A DNA stretch of 64,000 nucleotides from Meandrina meandrites (taxonomy: Eukaryota; Cnidaria; Anthozoa; Scleractinia; Meandrinidae). Of this stretch, positions 24,092 through 33,987 are shown one piece after another. The stretch covers positions 13,200,283 to 13,264,282 of the forward strand of contig OY855914.1 of NCBI GenBank assembly GCA_963693305.1. Reading direction: 5' to 3'. A program made the position numbers and the translations under genes. The notes beneath the pieces were generated by a model. The model saw nothing but the letters and a program-made list of their open reading frames with translations. It was not told the DNA's origin and ran no database searches. Position 1 is the first letter of the stretch, and the number at the start of each line of letters is the position of its first letter.

Positions 24092-25087
24092 TTGACATTC
24101 TGGTACCTCTTAGGGGTTCTTTTCAAAATGTTCGACGAGAACTCCCGTCGTTATAATAGTCACCCTACCCCGGGCAAGAAAGCGGTTGAGGTGTAAAAGG
24201 TGCCGTAAATGCGATTTTCCACCTTTTTTGAATGCAGGAAGACGGTTGGCGTTCAGCCTTTGCTTTCATCGAATTAACTGGTAAATAAATTTGGCTGCTG
24301 TGTTTGCTCACGTGTTTGCGATCAAAGAACAACTCTGATCAGGCACGATTTCGACATTTGAGTAGCGCAGGAGTCAAGGTCAACGATTAGCTAAGAACAC
24401 GTACGTACAAGGCTGCGTTTATCATGACACATATTTCCCTTTATTGTCGCTTAATCTGTGAGCGAACGTCGACTAACTGAAAGCTATGAACTTTTACAAC
24501 TGTTAAGCATTCAGAAATTGTTTCTCTGTTCCCTGCGAGCGATTAGTTTGGTTTAGATTTGAGATTATAAACTGCTCGCTGGGTGCAAATCAATCTTTCT
24601 AGCGTGTTCCAGGTTCTCTCGGTTCGTGGGGACGATCCGGGGGAGAGGTGCTCAAACAAAGTTTTATACAGACTATTCTAGGCCCTAGGTCCAAACCCTC
24701 GCCCTTTTATATACCATTTATGGCCAAAGGTACCCGTATGGAAAATGGTACCCCTTTCATTTACCTACAGGAAAATACTGCGTCCTTCTGGACCTTCTTC
24801 CTAACTTTTCACTTTGAGTATCCCCTTAAAATAATAAATGAATCAAATCTAAGGTGCGTCTGGTTGACCGTATTTTGAATTTATTTTGCCGATAACAGAT
24901 AATGAAGGCTTATAACCTTGCACTTGATATTTATTCCCCGTTATCGAGACCTTCAACAGAAAGGGCAAAATTCCTACATGGCACATAAATTATCCGCTGC
25001 ATTGATATTAGATCACCTTCTCAGAATGGCGTACAAACGTTTATATCAACACCACGTTCTGCACGTGATGCAAAACTAACGGCCATA
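24092..25087. other. Spacer, nothing supported
   Basis: No exon or defined repeat end found; a block around 24660-24780 with GGTACCCGTATGGAAAATGG looks like old repeat sequence. Confidence 0.45.
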
Positions 25088-25273
25088 ATAGGCCATTTCC
25101 GAGTTGCCCTTTGCCTCAGTTTCAAAAGGAGTCTACGTGCGAAACCATTGAAATGAAAATGACTTTGATTTGAATGAAAATGAACGTGAAGGTGGAACTC
25201 ATTTTCATATGAATGGTTTCGCACGTAGACTCGTTTTGAAACAGAGGCAAAGGGTAACTCGGAAATGGCCTAT
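25088..25273. mobile_element. Foldback MITE, 186 bp
   Basis: Arms ATAGGCCATTTCCGAGTT...CTCAGTTTCAAAA and the inverted TTTTGAAACAGAGGCAAAGG...AACTCGGAAATGGCCTAT surround a short GAATGAAAATGAACGTGAAG centre. Arms are about 75 bp with few mismatches. No coding capacity. Confidence 0.65.
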
Positions 25274-27043
25274 TGAGCCAAAAAGCGGCCAATATTTCTT
25301 CCAAGGCATTGCATTTGATCCAACCTCATTCCCAGGGCTTATCCTGTGTTGCATCTGATCAAAAAAATTTTAAATCAGTTGTGGTGTTAATTCAGGTCTA
25401 AAATTATTGTTAGGGAGATCTTCACAGCTAAATCACTACTGAGAGCAGAAGTTCTGTTGACAGATACAATGACCGCGCGAAAGATGCTGACTGCCGCTTT
25501 TGGCCAAAGGGGAATAAAACTGGATAACGGAAACATGTGTGGAATGTTGTTTCTTTATCTTATTTTGCTCCGTTATACGTTATTCTGCATTTACATAATT
25601 ATCTTAAATTAAAACTCATTCAAAATATCCCTCACTTCATTGGCATTTTTAGCCACCCGAAAGACTACACAGTTTAAAGAAAACAGTTTCTATTTGTTTT
25701 AAAATATACATTGGGATACCGGATCGTTCATTATAAGTTGAGTGACAAATAAGGATGTCACAATAATTACACAAGGCAGTACGTCATGCAAGGTATCGAA
25801 CGGATGGGAGACAAGTCGCACGAACGGAAAAACAATGTGTCATTTTGGGGTCAACGCAGTTGGGGTCAACGCAGCCGGAACGTCACGAGACAGATGTTCA
25901 TGGCACAGCCAATGAAATGAACGGTTGATTTGGTTGGCTAGATTTCAAAATCGCTTTGTTAAAATCCTGCCAATCAAATCATGTGCCTCCAGAGTCACTC
26001 AGTCACCTGCTTCTCGTGCACAGGCCCCTCTCTTTACATATTGATAATGATAATGATAATGATAATGACTTTGTTTAACGAGGGTAGCAGATAACAGTCT
26101 CGCGACTGACAAACCTGTGGCCCTCGAATTCCCGATCGAATTGGAATTTGGAAGTGTTGGTTTTTGTGGAGGGAGGAAAACCGGAGAACCCGGAGAAAAA
26201 CCCTCGGAGCAGGGACGAGAACCAAGTTGTTAAACCGATAGACACACTGAACAGATCTAGATAATTGTAGTAGTAATTAAATATGTGACAGAAAGAATGG
26301 AGTCAGTTTATTTTACCTAGTTAGTTTTATAACTAGGCTTTGTCTTCACCGTCTTTAATGCTTAAGCTCCCTTATTCCTACAGGGACATGTTGTGCAACC
26401 ACCTACATGAAAGAATCCTTGCAAAATGTCGTCCCTGGGACGAGTTAAACTCTGAAAAATTCATGTTGTAGGAGCTTAAAATAATCAGCACAGACGAGGG
26501 GACGTGTCGCAGCACTACGATATGTTCCCGCTCTACTTTTTCTTGTGTGTACACATTTGATTCTGTCGCTATTACATGTCCTCGTTGTTACACGTCCCTG
26601 GTACATGTCTCCTCGTATGTGTCGCCACTTTAGTTGGAGATGATCAGGAGCGAGCTGCTAGGGGGTCTGGGGGCATGTCCGCACAGAAAATTATGAAATC
26701 TAGAGGCTCAGAAAGGCTCTTTTAAAGGCAGACAATTACATAGCTTTTTGACATTTACATCCAATTTACAGTGCCAGAGAAATTCCTTTAATATCGTTCA
26801 AGTTAAAACGCGCCTTTTAACATATTTATATAACAACGAAAAAAAAAAAGAAAAATACTTCGAGCAAAATGCTCCCCCGTCTCTGCTCCCCCCTACCCCC
26901 CTCATGGGGTAGAGTTACTGGGAGCAGAGTCTCTGCAGAGTCCCACCCTCACCGGTCCACCCGCACGAGGGAGCTCCGCTACGCTCATAATGCGAATAGC
27001 TTTATATAACAGTTGTTCAACTCTTTTCCTCCCATGTGGGAGG
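25274..27043. other. Spacer with one SINE-like block
   Basis: A tandem pair of TTGGGGTCAACGCAG occurs at about 25847-25875. At 26060-26225 a block with GGAGGGAGGAAAACCGGAGA and CCCGGAGAAAAACCCTCGGA has the look of a widespread marine-invertebrate interspersed repeat (recollection). A GATAAT run lies at 26042-26066. Otherwise nothing. Confidence 0.45.
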
Positions 27044-27102
27044 CATTTTCTTAGACTATAAAAAAGCAGAAACCGATACAACGTAGAAAGGTTTTAAATT
27101 TG

Positions 27103-27145
27103 TGTACTATATTTCGGCTGGCCAAACCAGCCTTCTTCAGGTACA
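27103..27145 (-). ncRNA. Hammerhead ribozyme motif, left Penelope arm
   Basis: Mirror copy of the motif at 30571-30613. Core CTGAAGA and GAAA flank stem II GGCTGG/CCAGCC, with stem I strands TGTAC and GTACA and a very short stem III. Confidence 0.75.
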
Positions 27146-27311
27146 ATGGGAAATTACATTGGGAAGGGTTTTATATGTAGTGATTGCGGTATTTTGCGTA
27201 ATACCGGAAATACGTAAAGGTAATGAAATTGACAGTGTAGAATGAAATAAAAATAAAGTAAAATAAACTAAAAATAATAAAATAGCTGATAATACAGTAC
27301 AGATAAATAAA

Positions 27312-28919
27312 TCAGTATGTTTCTTCGCGAATGTTAAGACCTTCGGGATCAATTGTCCTGCCTTTTAAGATTAAAAAGGCTTCCCTGGCCTTACGGATTG
27401 AGTCCCTGTTTGAAAAGACTTTTTCGATGGGGATTAGTTGCATGTCATTAGCAGTGTGGTTAGGAGAGGATAGGAAATGTTGCGCAACTGTGGTAGGTTT
27501 AGATTTAGTGTTAGGGTTATCTATGGTACGGCGGTGTTCATTAAAACGGTCTTTTAAACGTCGTTTAGTCTCTCCTATGTATTGTAAATTACAGCGGTTA
27601 CATTGAATCATGTAGATGAGGTTTTTAGTGTCACAGGTCAAGTTAGAATTAATGTGGCGCGTTTCATTAGTAGAAAAGAAGGTATATGTAGTAAGGCCGT
27701 CAGAAATGTAGGGGCAAGTGGCGCAGTTTTTTCCACAACAGAAAGAACCGGAAGGGAGTTGGGGATGGGGATTAGTAGAATTAGAAGGAAGTTTGGCTGT
27801 AACAAGTAAGTCACGAAGGTTAGGAGAACGCCTGAAGGCAACAACAGGCAACTGTTGCTGAAAAACGTTTTTGCAGCGGTTAGAGGAGAGCAGTAAATGA
27901 TAATGTTTTTTGATGATGTAAGAAATGCGAGGAAGTGATGGATTAAAAGTCGTTATAAATGGTATACGTGTAGGTTTGTTGCCGTCTTTGGTTTGTAGAG
28001 CGAGTCTGCGGGGGATGTCGGCTGCGCGTTGTATTTGTTTAGTGACAAGGTTGCGGTTGTAACCTCGTTTGAGGAGGTATGTAGTAGGTTGAGCAGCTCG
28101 AGTGTTGAACGTTTCGTCAGTAGAACAAATACGTCGTAAACGGAGTGCTAGGCTGAAAGGAATGGCTTTTTTAGTATGAAGGGGATGGCAAGAAGAATAA
28201 AGTAGATGTTGGTGTTTGTCAGTAGGTTTCGTATAGAGGTCAGTACAAATGTTACCGTCGTTAGTTAAAGAGACATTGACGTCAAGAAAAGGCACGTTAG
28301 TGGCGGAGTGTGAGCTGGTGAATTTAATGGTAGGGTGAATGCTGTTCAAATAATCGACGAAAATTTTTAGGTTATCCAGACCTTCAGTCCAGATCATAAA
28401 AATATCATCGATATATCTAAACCAAATGTGGGGTTGAAATGGGGCATTTTTCAAAGCGTTGGCCTCGAAAAAACCCAGGAAAAGGTTAGCAAAAGAAGGG
28501 GCCATTTTAGTACCCATGGCTGTGCCGTGGATTTGAAGGTAGTGGTTATCATTAAAAGAGAAATTATTCATGGTTAGAATCATGCGAATGAGGTCACAGA
28601 GTGTGCCAGTGGGAATGGTATTATGAGAGGAAGTACGTAGAAAATGGTCACAAGCATTAATACCTTCATTATGTGGAATATTAGTGTATAGTGATGAAAC
28701 ATCGAGTGTGACTAATAAAGAATTGGCGGGTAAATTACTAATGGTAAGGAGTTTGTTAAGGAAGTCGTTAGTGTCTTTAACAAAGGATGGAAGTTTATGA
28801 ACCAAAGGTTGAAGGTGGTAGTCAACGAAGTGGGATATGCGTTCAGTGGGATGGCGTTCAGCCATCCCACTGAACGCATATCCCACTTCGTTGACTACCA
28901 CCTTCAACCTTTGGTTCAT
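27312..28919 (-). pseudogene. Penelope-like RT/GIY-YIG ORF, left arm, 5'-truncated
   Basis: Open frame of 535 codons. The first 20 or so residues are junction sequence (antisense of the other arm), so genuine element protein starts at HPTERISHFVDYHL. Visible motifs in order: LDVSSLYTNIP (RT motif A, residues 72-82), GTAMGTKMAPSFANLFLG (motif B, 132-149), YIDDIFMIW (catalytic C motif, 169-177), FLDVNV (211-216), a Cys-rich knuckle FCCGKNCATCPY, then GIY-YIG nuclease with IYM at 435-437 and YIGETKRRLKDRFNEH at 447-462. A full Penelope ORF would extend well upstream, so fingers sequence is missing. The catalytic Asp pair and the GIY-YIG residues are intact, suggesting recent insertion, but truncation makes it a dead copy. 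Confidence 0.85.
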
Positions 28920-30404
28920 AAACTTCCATCCTTTGTTAAAGACACTAACGACTTCCTTAACAAACTCCTTACCATTAGTAATTTACCCGCCAATTCTTTA
29001 TTAGTCACACTCGATGTTTCATCACTATACACTAATATTCCACATAATGAAGGTATTAATGCTTGTGACCATTTTCTACGTACTTCCTCTCATAATACCA
29101 TTCCCACTGGCACACTCTGTGACCTCATTCGCATGATTCTAACCATGAATAATTTCTCTTTTAATGATAACCACTACCTTCAAATCCACGGCACAGCCAT
29201 GGGTACTAAAATGGCCCCTTCTTTTGCTAACCTTTTCCTGGGTTTTTTCGAGGCCAACGCTTTGAAAAATGCCCCATTTCAACCCCACATTTGGTTTAGA
29301 TATATCGATGATATTTTTATGATCTGGACTGAAGGTCTGGATAACCTAAAAATTTTCGTCGATTATTTGAACAGCATTCACCCTACCATTAAATTCACCA
29401 GCTCACACTCCGCCACTAACGTGCCTTTTCTTGACGTCAATGTCTCTTTAACTAACGACGGTAACATTTGTACTGACCTCTATACGAAACCTACTGACAA
29501 ACACCAACATCTACTTTATTCTTCTTGCCATCCCCTTCATACTAAAAAAGCCATTCCTTTCAGCCTAGCACTCCGTTTACGACGTATTTGTTCTACTGAC
29601 GAAACGTTCAACACTCGAGCTGCTCAACCTACTACATACCTCCTCAAACGAGGTTACAACCGCAACCTTGTCACTAAACAAATACAACGCGCAGCCGACA
29701 TCCCCCGCAGACTCGCTCTACAAACCAAAGACGGCAACAAACCTACACGTATACCATTTATAACGACTTTTAATCCATCACTTCCTCGCATTTCTTACAT
29801 CATCAAAAAACATTATCATTTACTGCTCTCCTCTAACCGCTGCAAAAACGTTTTTCAGCAACAGTTGCCTGTTGTTGCCTTCAGGCGTTCTCCTAACCTT
29901 CGTGACTTACTTGTTACAGCCAAACTTCCTTCTAATTCTACTAATCCCCATCCCCAACTCCCTTCCGGTTCTTTCTGTTGTGGAAAAAACTGCGCCACTT
30001 GCCCCTACATTTCTGACGGCCTTACTACATATACCTTCTTTTCTACTAATGAAACGCGCCACATTAATTCTAACTTGACCTGTGACACTAAAAACCTCAT
30101 CTACATGATTCAATGTAACCGCTGTAATTTACAATACATAGGAGAGACTAAACGACGTTTAAAAGACCGTTTTAATGAACACCGCCGTACCATAGATAAC
30201 CCTAACACTAAATCTAAACCTACCACAGTTGCGCAACATTTCCTATCCTCTCCTAACCACACTGCTAATGACATGCAACTAATCCCCATCGAAAAAGTCT
30301 TTTCAAACAGGGACTCAATCCGTAAGGCCAGGGAAGCCTTTTTAATCTTAAAAGGCAGGACAATTGATCCCGAAGGTCTTAACATTCGCGAAGAAACATA
30401 CTGA
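28797..30404 (+). pseudogene. Penelope-like RT/GIY-YIG ORF, right arm, 5'-truncated
   Basis: Mirror copy of the left-arm frame; residues 1-20 are again junction-derived, and the only protein difference is at residues 21-22 (FS instead of ER). Same RT motifs (LDVSSLYTNIP, YIDD), Cys-rich knuckle and C-terminal GIY-YIG domain, with stop at 30402-30404. RT plus a C-terminal GIY-YIG nuclease is the defining domain order of Penelope-like elements, which prime at nicked DNA ends rather than using an integrase. Near-identity of the arms implies that they arose in one event or are kept alike by gene conversion. Confidence 0.85.
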
Positions 30405-30570
30405 TTTATTTATCTGTACTGTATTATCAGCTATTTTATTATTTTTAGTTTATTTTACTTTATTTTTATTTCATTCTACACTGTCAATTTCATTACCTTT
30501 ACGTATTTCCGGTATTACGCAAAATACCGCAATCACTACATATAAAACCCTTCCCAATGTAATTTCCCAT

Positions 30571-30613
30571 TGTACCTGAAGAAGGCTGGTTTGGCCAGCC
30601 GAAATATAGTACA
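30571..30613 (+). ncRNA. Hammerhead ribozyme motif, right Penelope arm
   Basis: Sequence order TGTAC, CTGAAGA (core CUGANGA), stem II GGCTGG-loop-CCAGCC, GAAA core, TATA, GTACA. Stem I pairs TGTAC with GTACA; stem III is reduced to about one base pair with a UA loop, and cleavage would fall after the A at 30608. Minimal type I hammerheads of exactly this kind are known in the repeats of Penelope-like retroelements, where such a short helix III is thought to act as a dimer. The structure is by eye; activity is inferred. Confidence 0.78.
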
Positions 30614-30907
30614 CAAATTTAAAACCTTTCTACGTTGTATCGGTTTCTGCTTTTTTATAGTCTTCATTTTTCTATTTTAAACCGATCAGATCATTATTGA
30701 TCCAACGTATACCAGTAGGATCATCGTCCACGGTTGCTTGCTTGTTTAAACATTTTCTTAGACTCCACGAGGCGTAGCCTCGTTTTGGTGCTAAGCATGT
30801 TTTCGTCCTATAATGTGATAAAATCACTGTTTTCGTTTATAATTGGATTTCTCGATATATTTCACCTCGATTTTGATAGCATCTTGGATTTCTCGAAAAG
30901 CTCGTTC

Positions 30908-31306
30908 TTAAGGCGGGGGTTCACCTGAAGCCCGTGGGTTTAATGCGAATATCTCGCTCCCGTTTCAAACACTCTCAAAATCCTCTGTTCATCCCACAAA
31001 ACTATGTTCAGCGGTGTTTTGTAAGTTTTTTGGTGATTTTTGGGGATGTTTGGAAAGAGATAGTTTTTCTCAAAGGATTAGTAAAATTTGGAGAAATAAG
31101 AAATATAAAAGATTTAATGTAATTTTAAAATTAGAATTTGAAGTTATAAATTAGTATATGGACACCCAAACAGTCCCCTGACAACCTGGGGTGCTCTTGC
31201 GTGGGGGTCAACTGTCTGGTGGTGTTTCAAAAATAATTTTCTTTTCTCTATCCCTTCTTTAAACCTCTTAAAATTTCACTCAAATTCACCTTTACCCCCA
31301 CCTTAA
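30908..31306. mobile_element. TTAA MITE (piggyBac-type ends), copy 2
   Basis: Same element as 12928-13344: starts TTAAGGCGGGGGTTCACCTG, ends ACCCCCACCTTAA, with shared interior blocks such as GGACACCCAAACAGTCCCCT and CAACTGTCTGGTGGTGTTT. This copy lacks about 18 bp present in copy 1. Not inside a Mutator-like element, so it moves by itself. Confidence 0.72.
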
Positions 31307-31577
31307 GCATGGCATTTTTTTCTTCAATTTTTTTTTCTGGGGATTATTTTCTCCATTAAATCCATTAAATGTTTCTTAAAAAGGCCAAAAACAAGACGAG
31401 GAAAGTACCTCGTCTTGCCTCATGTTAGCTAGGATCCTGATGATCCGACGTATTGTAGCCTGAACTTTCTTTAAATACTGAATTTAAAAAGGAAAAAGGC
31501 CGCATAAACTAAAAGAAATCTCGAAATTGTCAATCCCACCTGCTTTGAAGATACAGTTCAACGTGTACGAAAAAAAA

Positions 31578-31880
31578 GCAAAGACTCATGGTATTGTTGC
31601 GTGACTATATACTTTACCAACACCTTTAGTACTTTTCAAAATAACTAGACTATCTAATAAATGATATTTCCAGAAGTTTTGACTCAATTTTCCAATTAGA
31701 AGCCTGAAGAGAAACACTTAATTTGTTACCCTCATTTTCCTGCAAAGACTCATGGGATTGTCACGTGACTATATTGTTTTGCAAACTGACAAGACTGCCT
31801 AATAAGTGATGCTTTTATCTATTTTGGCTGAAGGTTCCGATAGGAAACACAGATAAGAGCCATTTTCACTTCCCAGCCTC
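31578..31880 (+). repeat. Tandem duplication, period about 164 bp
   Basis: GCAAAGACTCATGG followed by GTGACTATAT and a CTAATAA(A/G)TGAT block occurs first from about 31578 and again from about 31742, with substitutions and small gaps. Confidence 0.55.
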
Positions 31881-31913
31881 GTTTTCATGCTGTTAGAGAT
31901 ACCCAGAGTATGA

Positions 31914-32162
31914 TAGCCTGCGTAGCAAGCGTTCCCGTGCAAGCGAAGTGCTATGTGTCGCGTGCGAGCGAAGATTCTGGTCGCGCGAAAGTTGGGGCGA
32001 GGGGGAGTAAAAAAAGGAAAGGGAAAGCTGCCTCACCCCTCCCGACTCCTTTCCCTTTCTGCTACCCCCCCCCCCCCCCCCCAATTTTCACGCGACCAGA
32101 ATCTTCGCTCGCACCCGACACATAGCACTTCGCTCGCACGGGAACACTTGCTACGCAGGCTA
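31914..32162. mobile_element. Inverted-repeat MITE, 249 bp
   Basis: TAGCCTGCGTAGCAAGCGTT at the left is answered by ACTTGCTACGCAGGCTA at the right; arms of about 80 bp also share GCGAAGTGCTATGTGTCG and GAGCGAAGATTCTGGTCGCG in inverted orientation. Centre contains a G-rich stretch and a C-run. Terminal TA may be the target. I recognise the end sequence as common in coral genomes (recollection). Confidence 0.7.
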
Positions 32163-32339
32163 AGAGTTTGAAATGTGTGGCATCCCCCCCCCCCCGGGAT
32201 CGAATCACTTGGCACCCCTTCTAAATTTTTTTCTTACACCAAGAAGCTTTGTGCCAATTTTGGTGCTTTCATCCACTCTTTAAATATTTCGCCTAAAAAT
32301 GGCCTTAAGTCACCTGACTAATATAGAAAAACACCTGAA

Positions 32340-32415
32340 GGGAAACGAAATCGATTTTGGTTCGAGTTAGCGCGAGGTTCGAATTAGCGAGGGTTCGAGT
32401 TATCAGGAGTCGACT
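32340..32415 (-). mobile_element. Degraded mariner/Tigger-type terminal remnant
   Basis: Repeated blocks GTTCGAGTTAGCG, GGTTCGAATTAGCG and GGTTCGAGTTATC followed by GAGTCGACTAC resemble one end of a Tc1/mariner-type element. No opposite end found. Confidence 0.4.
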
Positions 32416-32922
32416 ACACATTGAAGACGTACCCTTGAAAGAAAGAAAACCGAAATTGAGAATGCGCTTTGCAGGAAATTTAGCAGAACTTTGTGTACTG
32501 GGAATAAAACGACGGCGGCACTGGGTTCGTGGATAAATTTGAGTAGCTGTTTTTGACTTAACTTCCTGTTTTTTTTTTATAAAACAATTCAGTTATAACT
32601 GGTCTACGAGCGAAACAAAGCATCTCTTTCAAAATCACTTCAAAACAACATTATTAACAAGAGTTCCGCAAAACATATATTTAGTTGTGTTTTCTATGAC
32701 GTGTAAAACGTCACATTAGTTTCAATTTCGGGTGCTTTTGCATAATGCGTCAGTCACAAATGAAAGTTAACCGCGTGATTGGAAAGCAAATATAGTATAC
32801 GATAATGTGTGAGTGGGCCAATATTTGATGTGCGAGCGGAAACAGAAAAAACTGACTTACATTCTGACACGATTCTAAGAAGGTTATAGTTTTATCAAGT
32901 GTTACTGACCCTTGTTATAGTT

Positions 32923-33987
32923 ATGTCGAATCGGACAATTCCCTCGGGAAACTCAAGTTGTTTTTTTCTGGACGTGATCCTGTTTCAGGCCAGCCATCGA
33001 TCTTTGTATATCTCAACTGTTTTCACCAGCGTATTAAATGCTGTATCCTCAGTGTTCGCCATTGTCGGAAACAGCATCATTCTAACTGCGATCCTCAAGA
33101 CAAAAGCTTTACGGACTTGTTCGAATTATTTTCTCGGAAACCTGGTTTTATCGGATTTATTGGTAGGGCTCATGGTTCAACCTCTTTTTGTCCTTTACAA
33201 AACTGGAGAAGCGCTGGGGAAGTACTCATGTCTTGCACATGGATTGTTTTCAACAAGTGCTTGGCTTTGTGCCGGCGTATCGTTCTTGACATTGACTGCC
33301 TTAAACTGCGAAAGACATATTGCTATCTTCTCGGCTCTGAGGTACAAGAGCCTGGTGAATCCTCGAATAGTCCTAAAGATTTCACTTCTCATTTGGTTGT
33401 TGTCCTTATTGCTCGTTTCATCGCGATTCTACGGCCTCAGCAACGCTGTTTTCCATGCCATTTGTTCTACTATTATCGCTACTAGCTTGGTGACTTTTAT
33501 TGTCATTTCAATTCGGATTAACCGCGTTGTTCAACGACATCGAATGCAGATTGCCATTAACCAACAAGTCAAAGAAGTACAAAGTTGGCAAAGACAAGCT
33601 CAGGAGACAGGGCATGCTAGAAACGTTGCGTGGGTCACATTTATCTTCTTCGCTTGTTACTTTCCTACATTAGCTGTTATGATAGCGTATACTGTCGTCG
33701 GTTACACCGTCAAGTTAAAAACTGTATACCTTTGGTCCGATACGCTTGTTTTCCTTAATTCCTCAATCAATCCAGGCATTTATTGTTGGAGGAACAGAGG
33801 TATAAGAAAAGCCGTCTTAAAAGTCCTTAATTATGGAACAGAGACTTCGAATTCCGTACAACCTGCCTGTGATCGGCGGTATTCAAGAAGTGCCGCCGTT
33901 ATTAACACTATTCATCCCATGGACTCATTCCTGCCAGGCAGCGATAATGGACACATCAGGAACGAAATACACAGTACGTCTTTCTAG
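32923..33987 (+). CDS. Class A (rhodopsin-like) G-protein-coupled receptor, single exon
   Basis: Complete intronless frame of 354 residues. I start at ATG 32923 (MSNRTIPSGNSS); an in-frame upstream GTG is not credible in an animal. N-terminus has two N-glycosylation sequons (N3, N10). Landmarks: GN50 in TM1, NLVLSDLLVGL with D78 in TM2, C103 at the top of TM3, ERH at 130-132 in place of DRY, W158 in TM4, FFACYFP (242-248) in TM6, and NSSINPGIYCW (279-289) holding NPxxY in TM7, then a basic helix 8. TM5 lacks the usual proline, and ECL2 is very short with no obvious partner for C103 except C181. The tail is about 60 residues, Ser/Thr-rich. Ligand cannot be deduced; the pattern resembles the large intronless amine/adenosine/melanocortin-like GPCR sets of cnidarians. 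Plasma-membrane signalling protein. Confidence 0.88.
   Translation: MSNRTIPSGNSSCFFLDVILFQASHRSLYISTVFTSVLNAVSSVFAIVGNSIILTAILKTKALRTCSNYFLGNLVLSDLLVGLMVQPLFVLYKTGEALGKYSCLAHGLFSTSAWLCAGVSFLTLTALNCERHIAIFSALRYKSLVNPRIVLKISLLIWLLSLLLVSSRFYGLSNAVFHAICSTIIATSLVTFIVISIRINRVVQRHRMQIAINQQVKEVQSWQRQAQETGHARNVAWVTFIFFACYFPTLAVMIAYTVVGYTVKLKTVYLWSDTLVFLNSSINPGIYCWRNRGIRKAVLKVLNYGTETSNSVQPACDRRYSRSAAVINTIHPMDSFLPGSDNGHIRNEIHSTSF

Larger units (their letters stand above)
27058..30750. mobile_element. Head-to-head palindrome of two 5'-truncated Penelope-like elements
   Basis: Two inverted copies of the same retroelement meet at a 5-bp spacer (28856-28860). Mirror symmetry holds about position 28858 from about 27053 to 30663, giving arms of about 1803 bp; the two encoded proteins are identical apart from the junction. 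CATTTTCTTAGACT occurs at 27044-27057 and 30751-30764 and looks like a 14-bp target duplication bracketing the dimer. The right arm has 87 bp beyond the symmetric part (30664-30750) that the left arm lacks. Each arm keeps the RT from motif 2 onward, a Cys-rich knuckle, the GIY-YIG endonuclease and a hammerhead ribozyme; 5' sequence is missing in both. Confidence 0.85.

Noticed and set aside
27331..30385. Several 68-91 codon frames antisense to, or out of frame with, the Penelope ORFs
   Set aside because: They appear in mirrored pairs because of the palindrome and have no independent support.
32958..33485. 175-codon frame overlapping the GPCR
   Set aside because: Different reading frame of the receptor gene; no domain, and the receptor frame has clear TM motifs.
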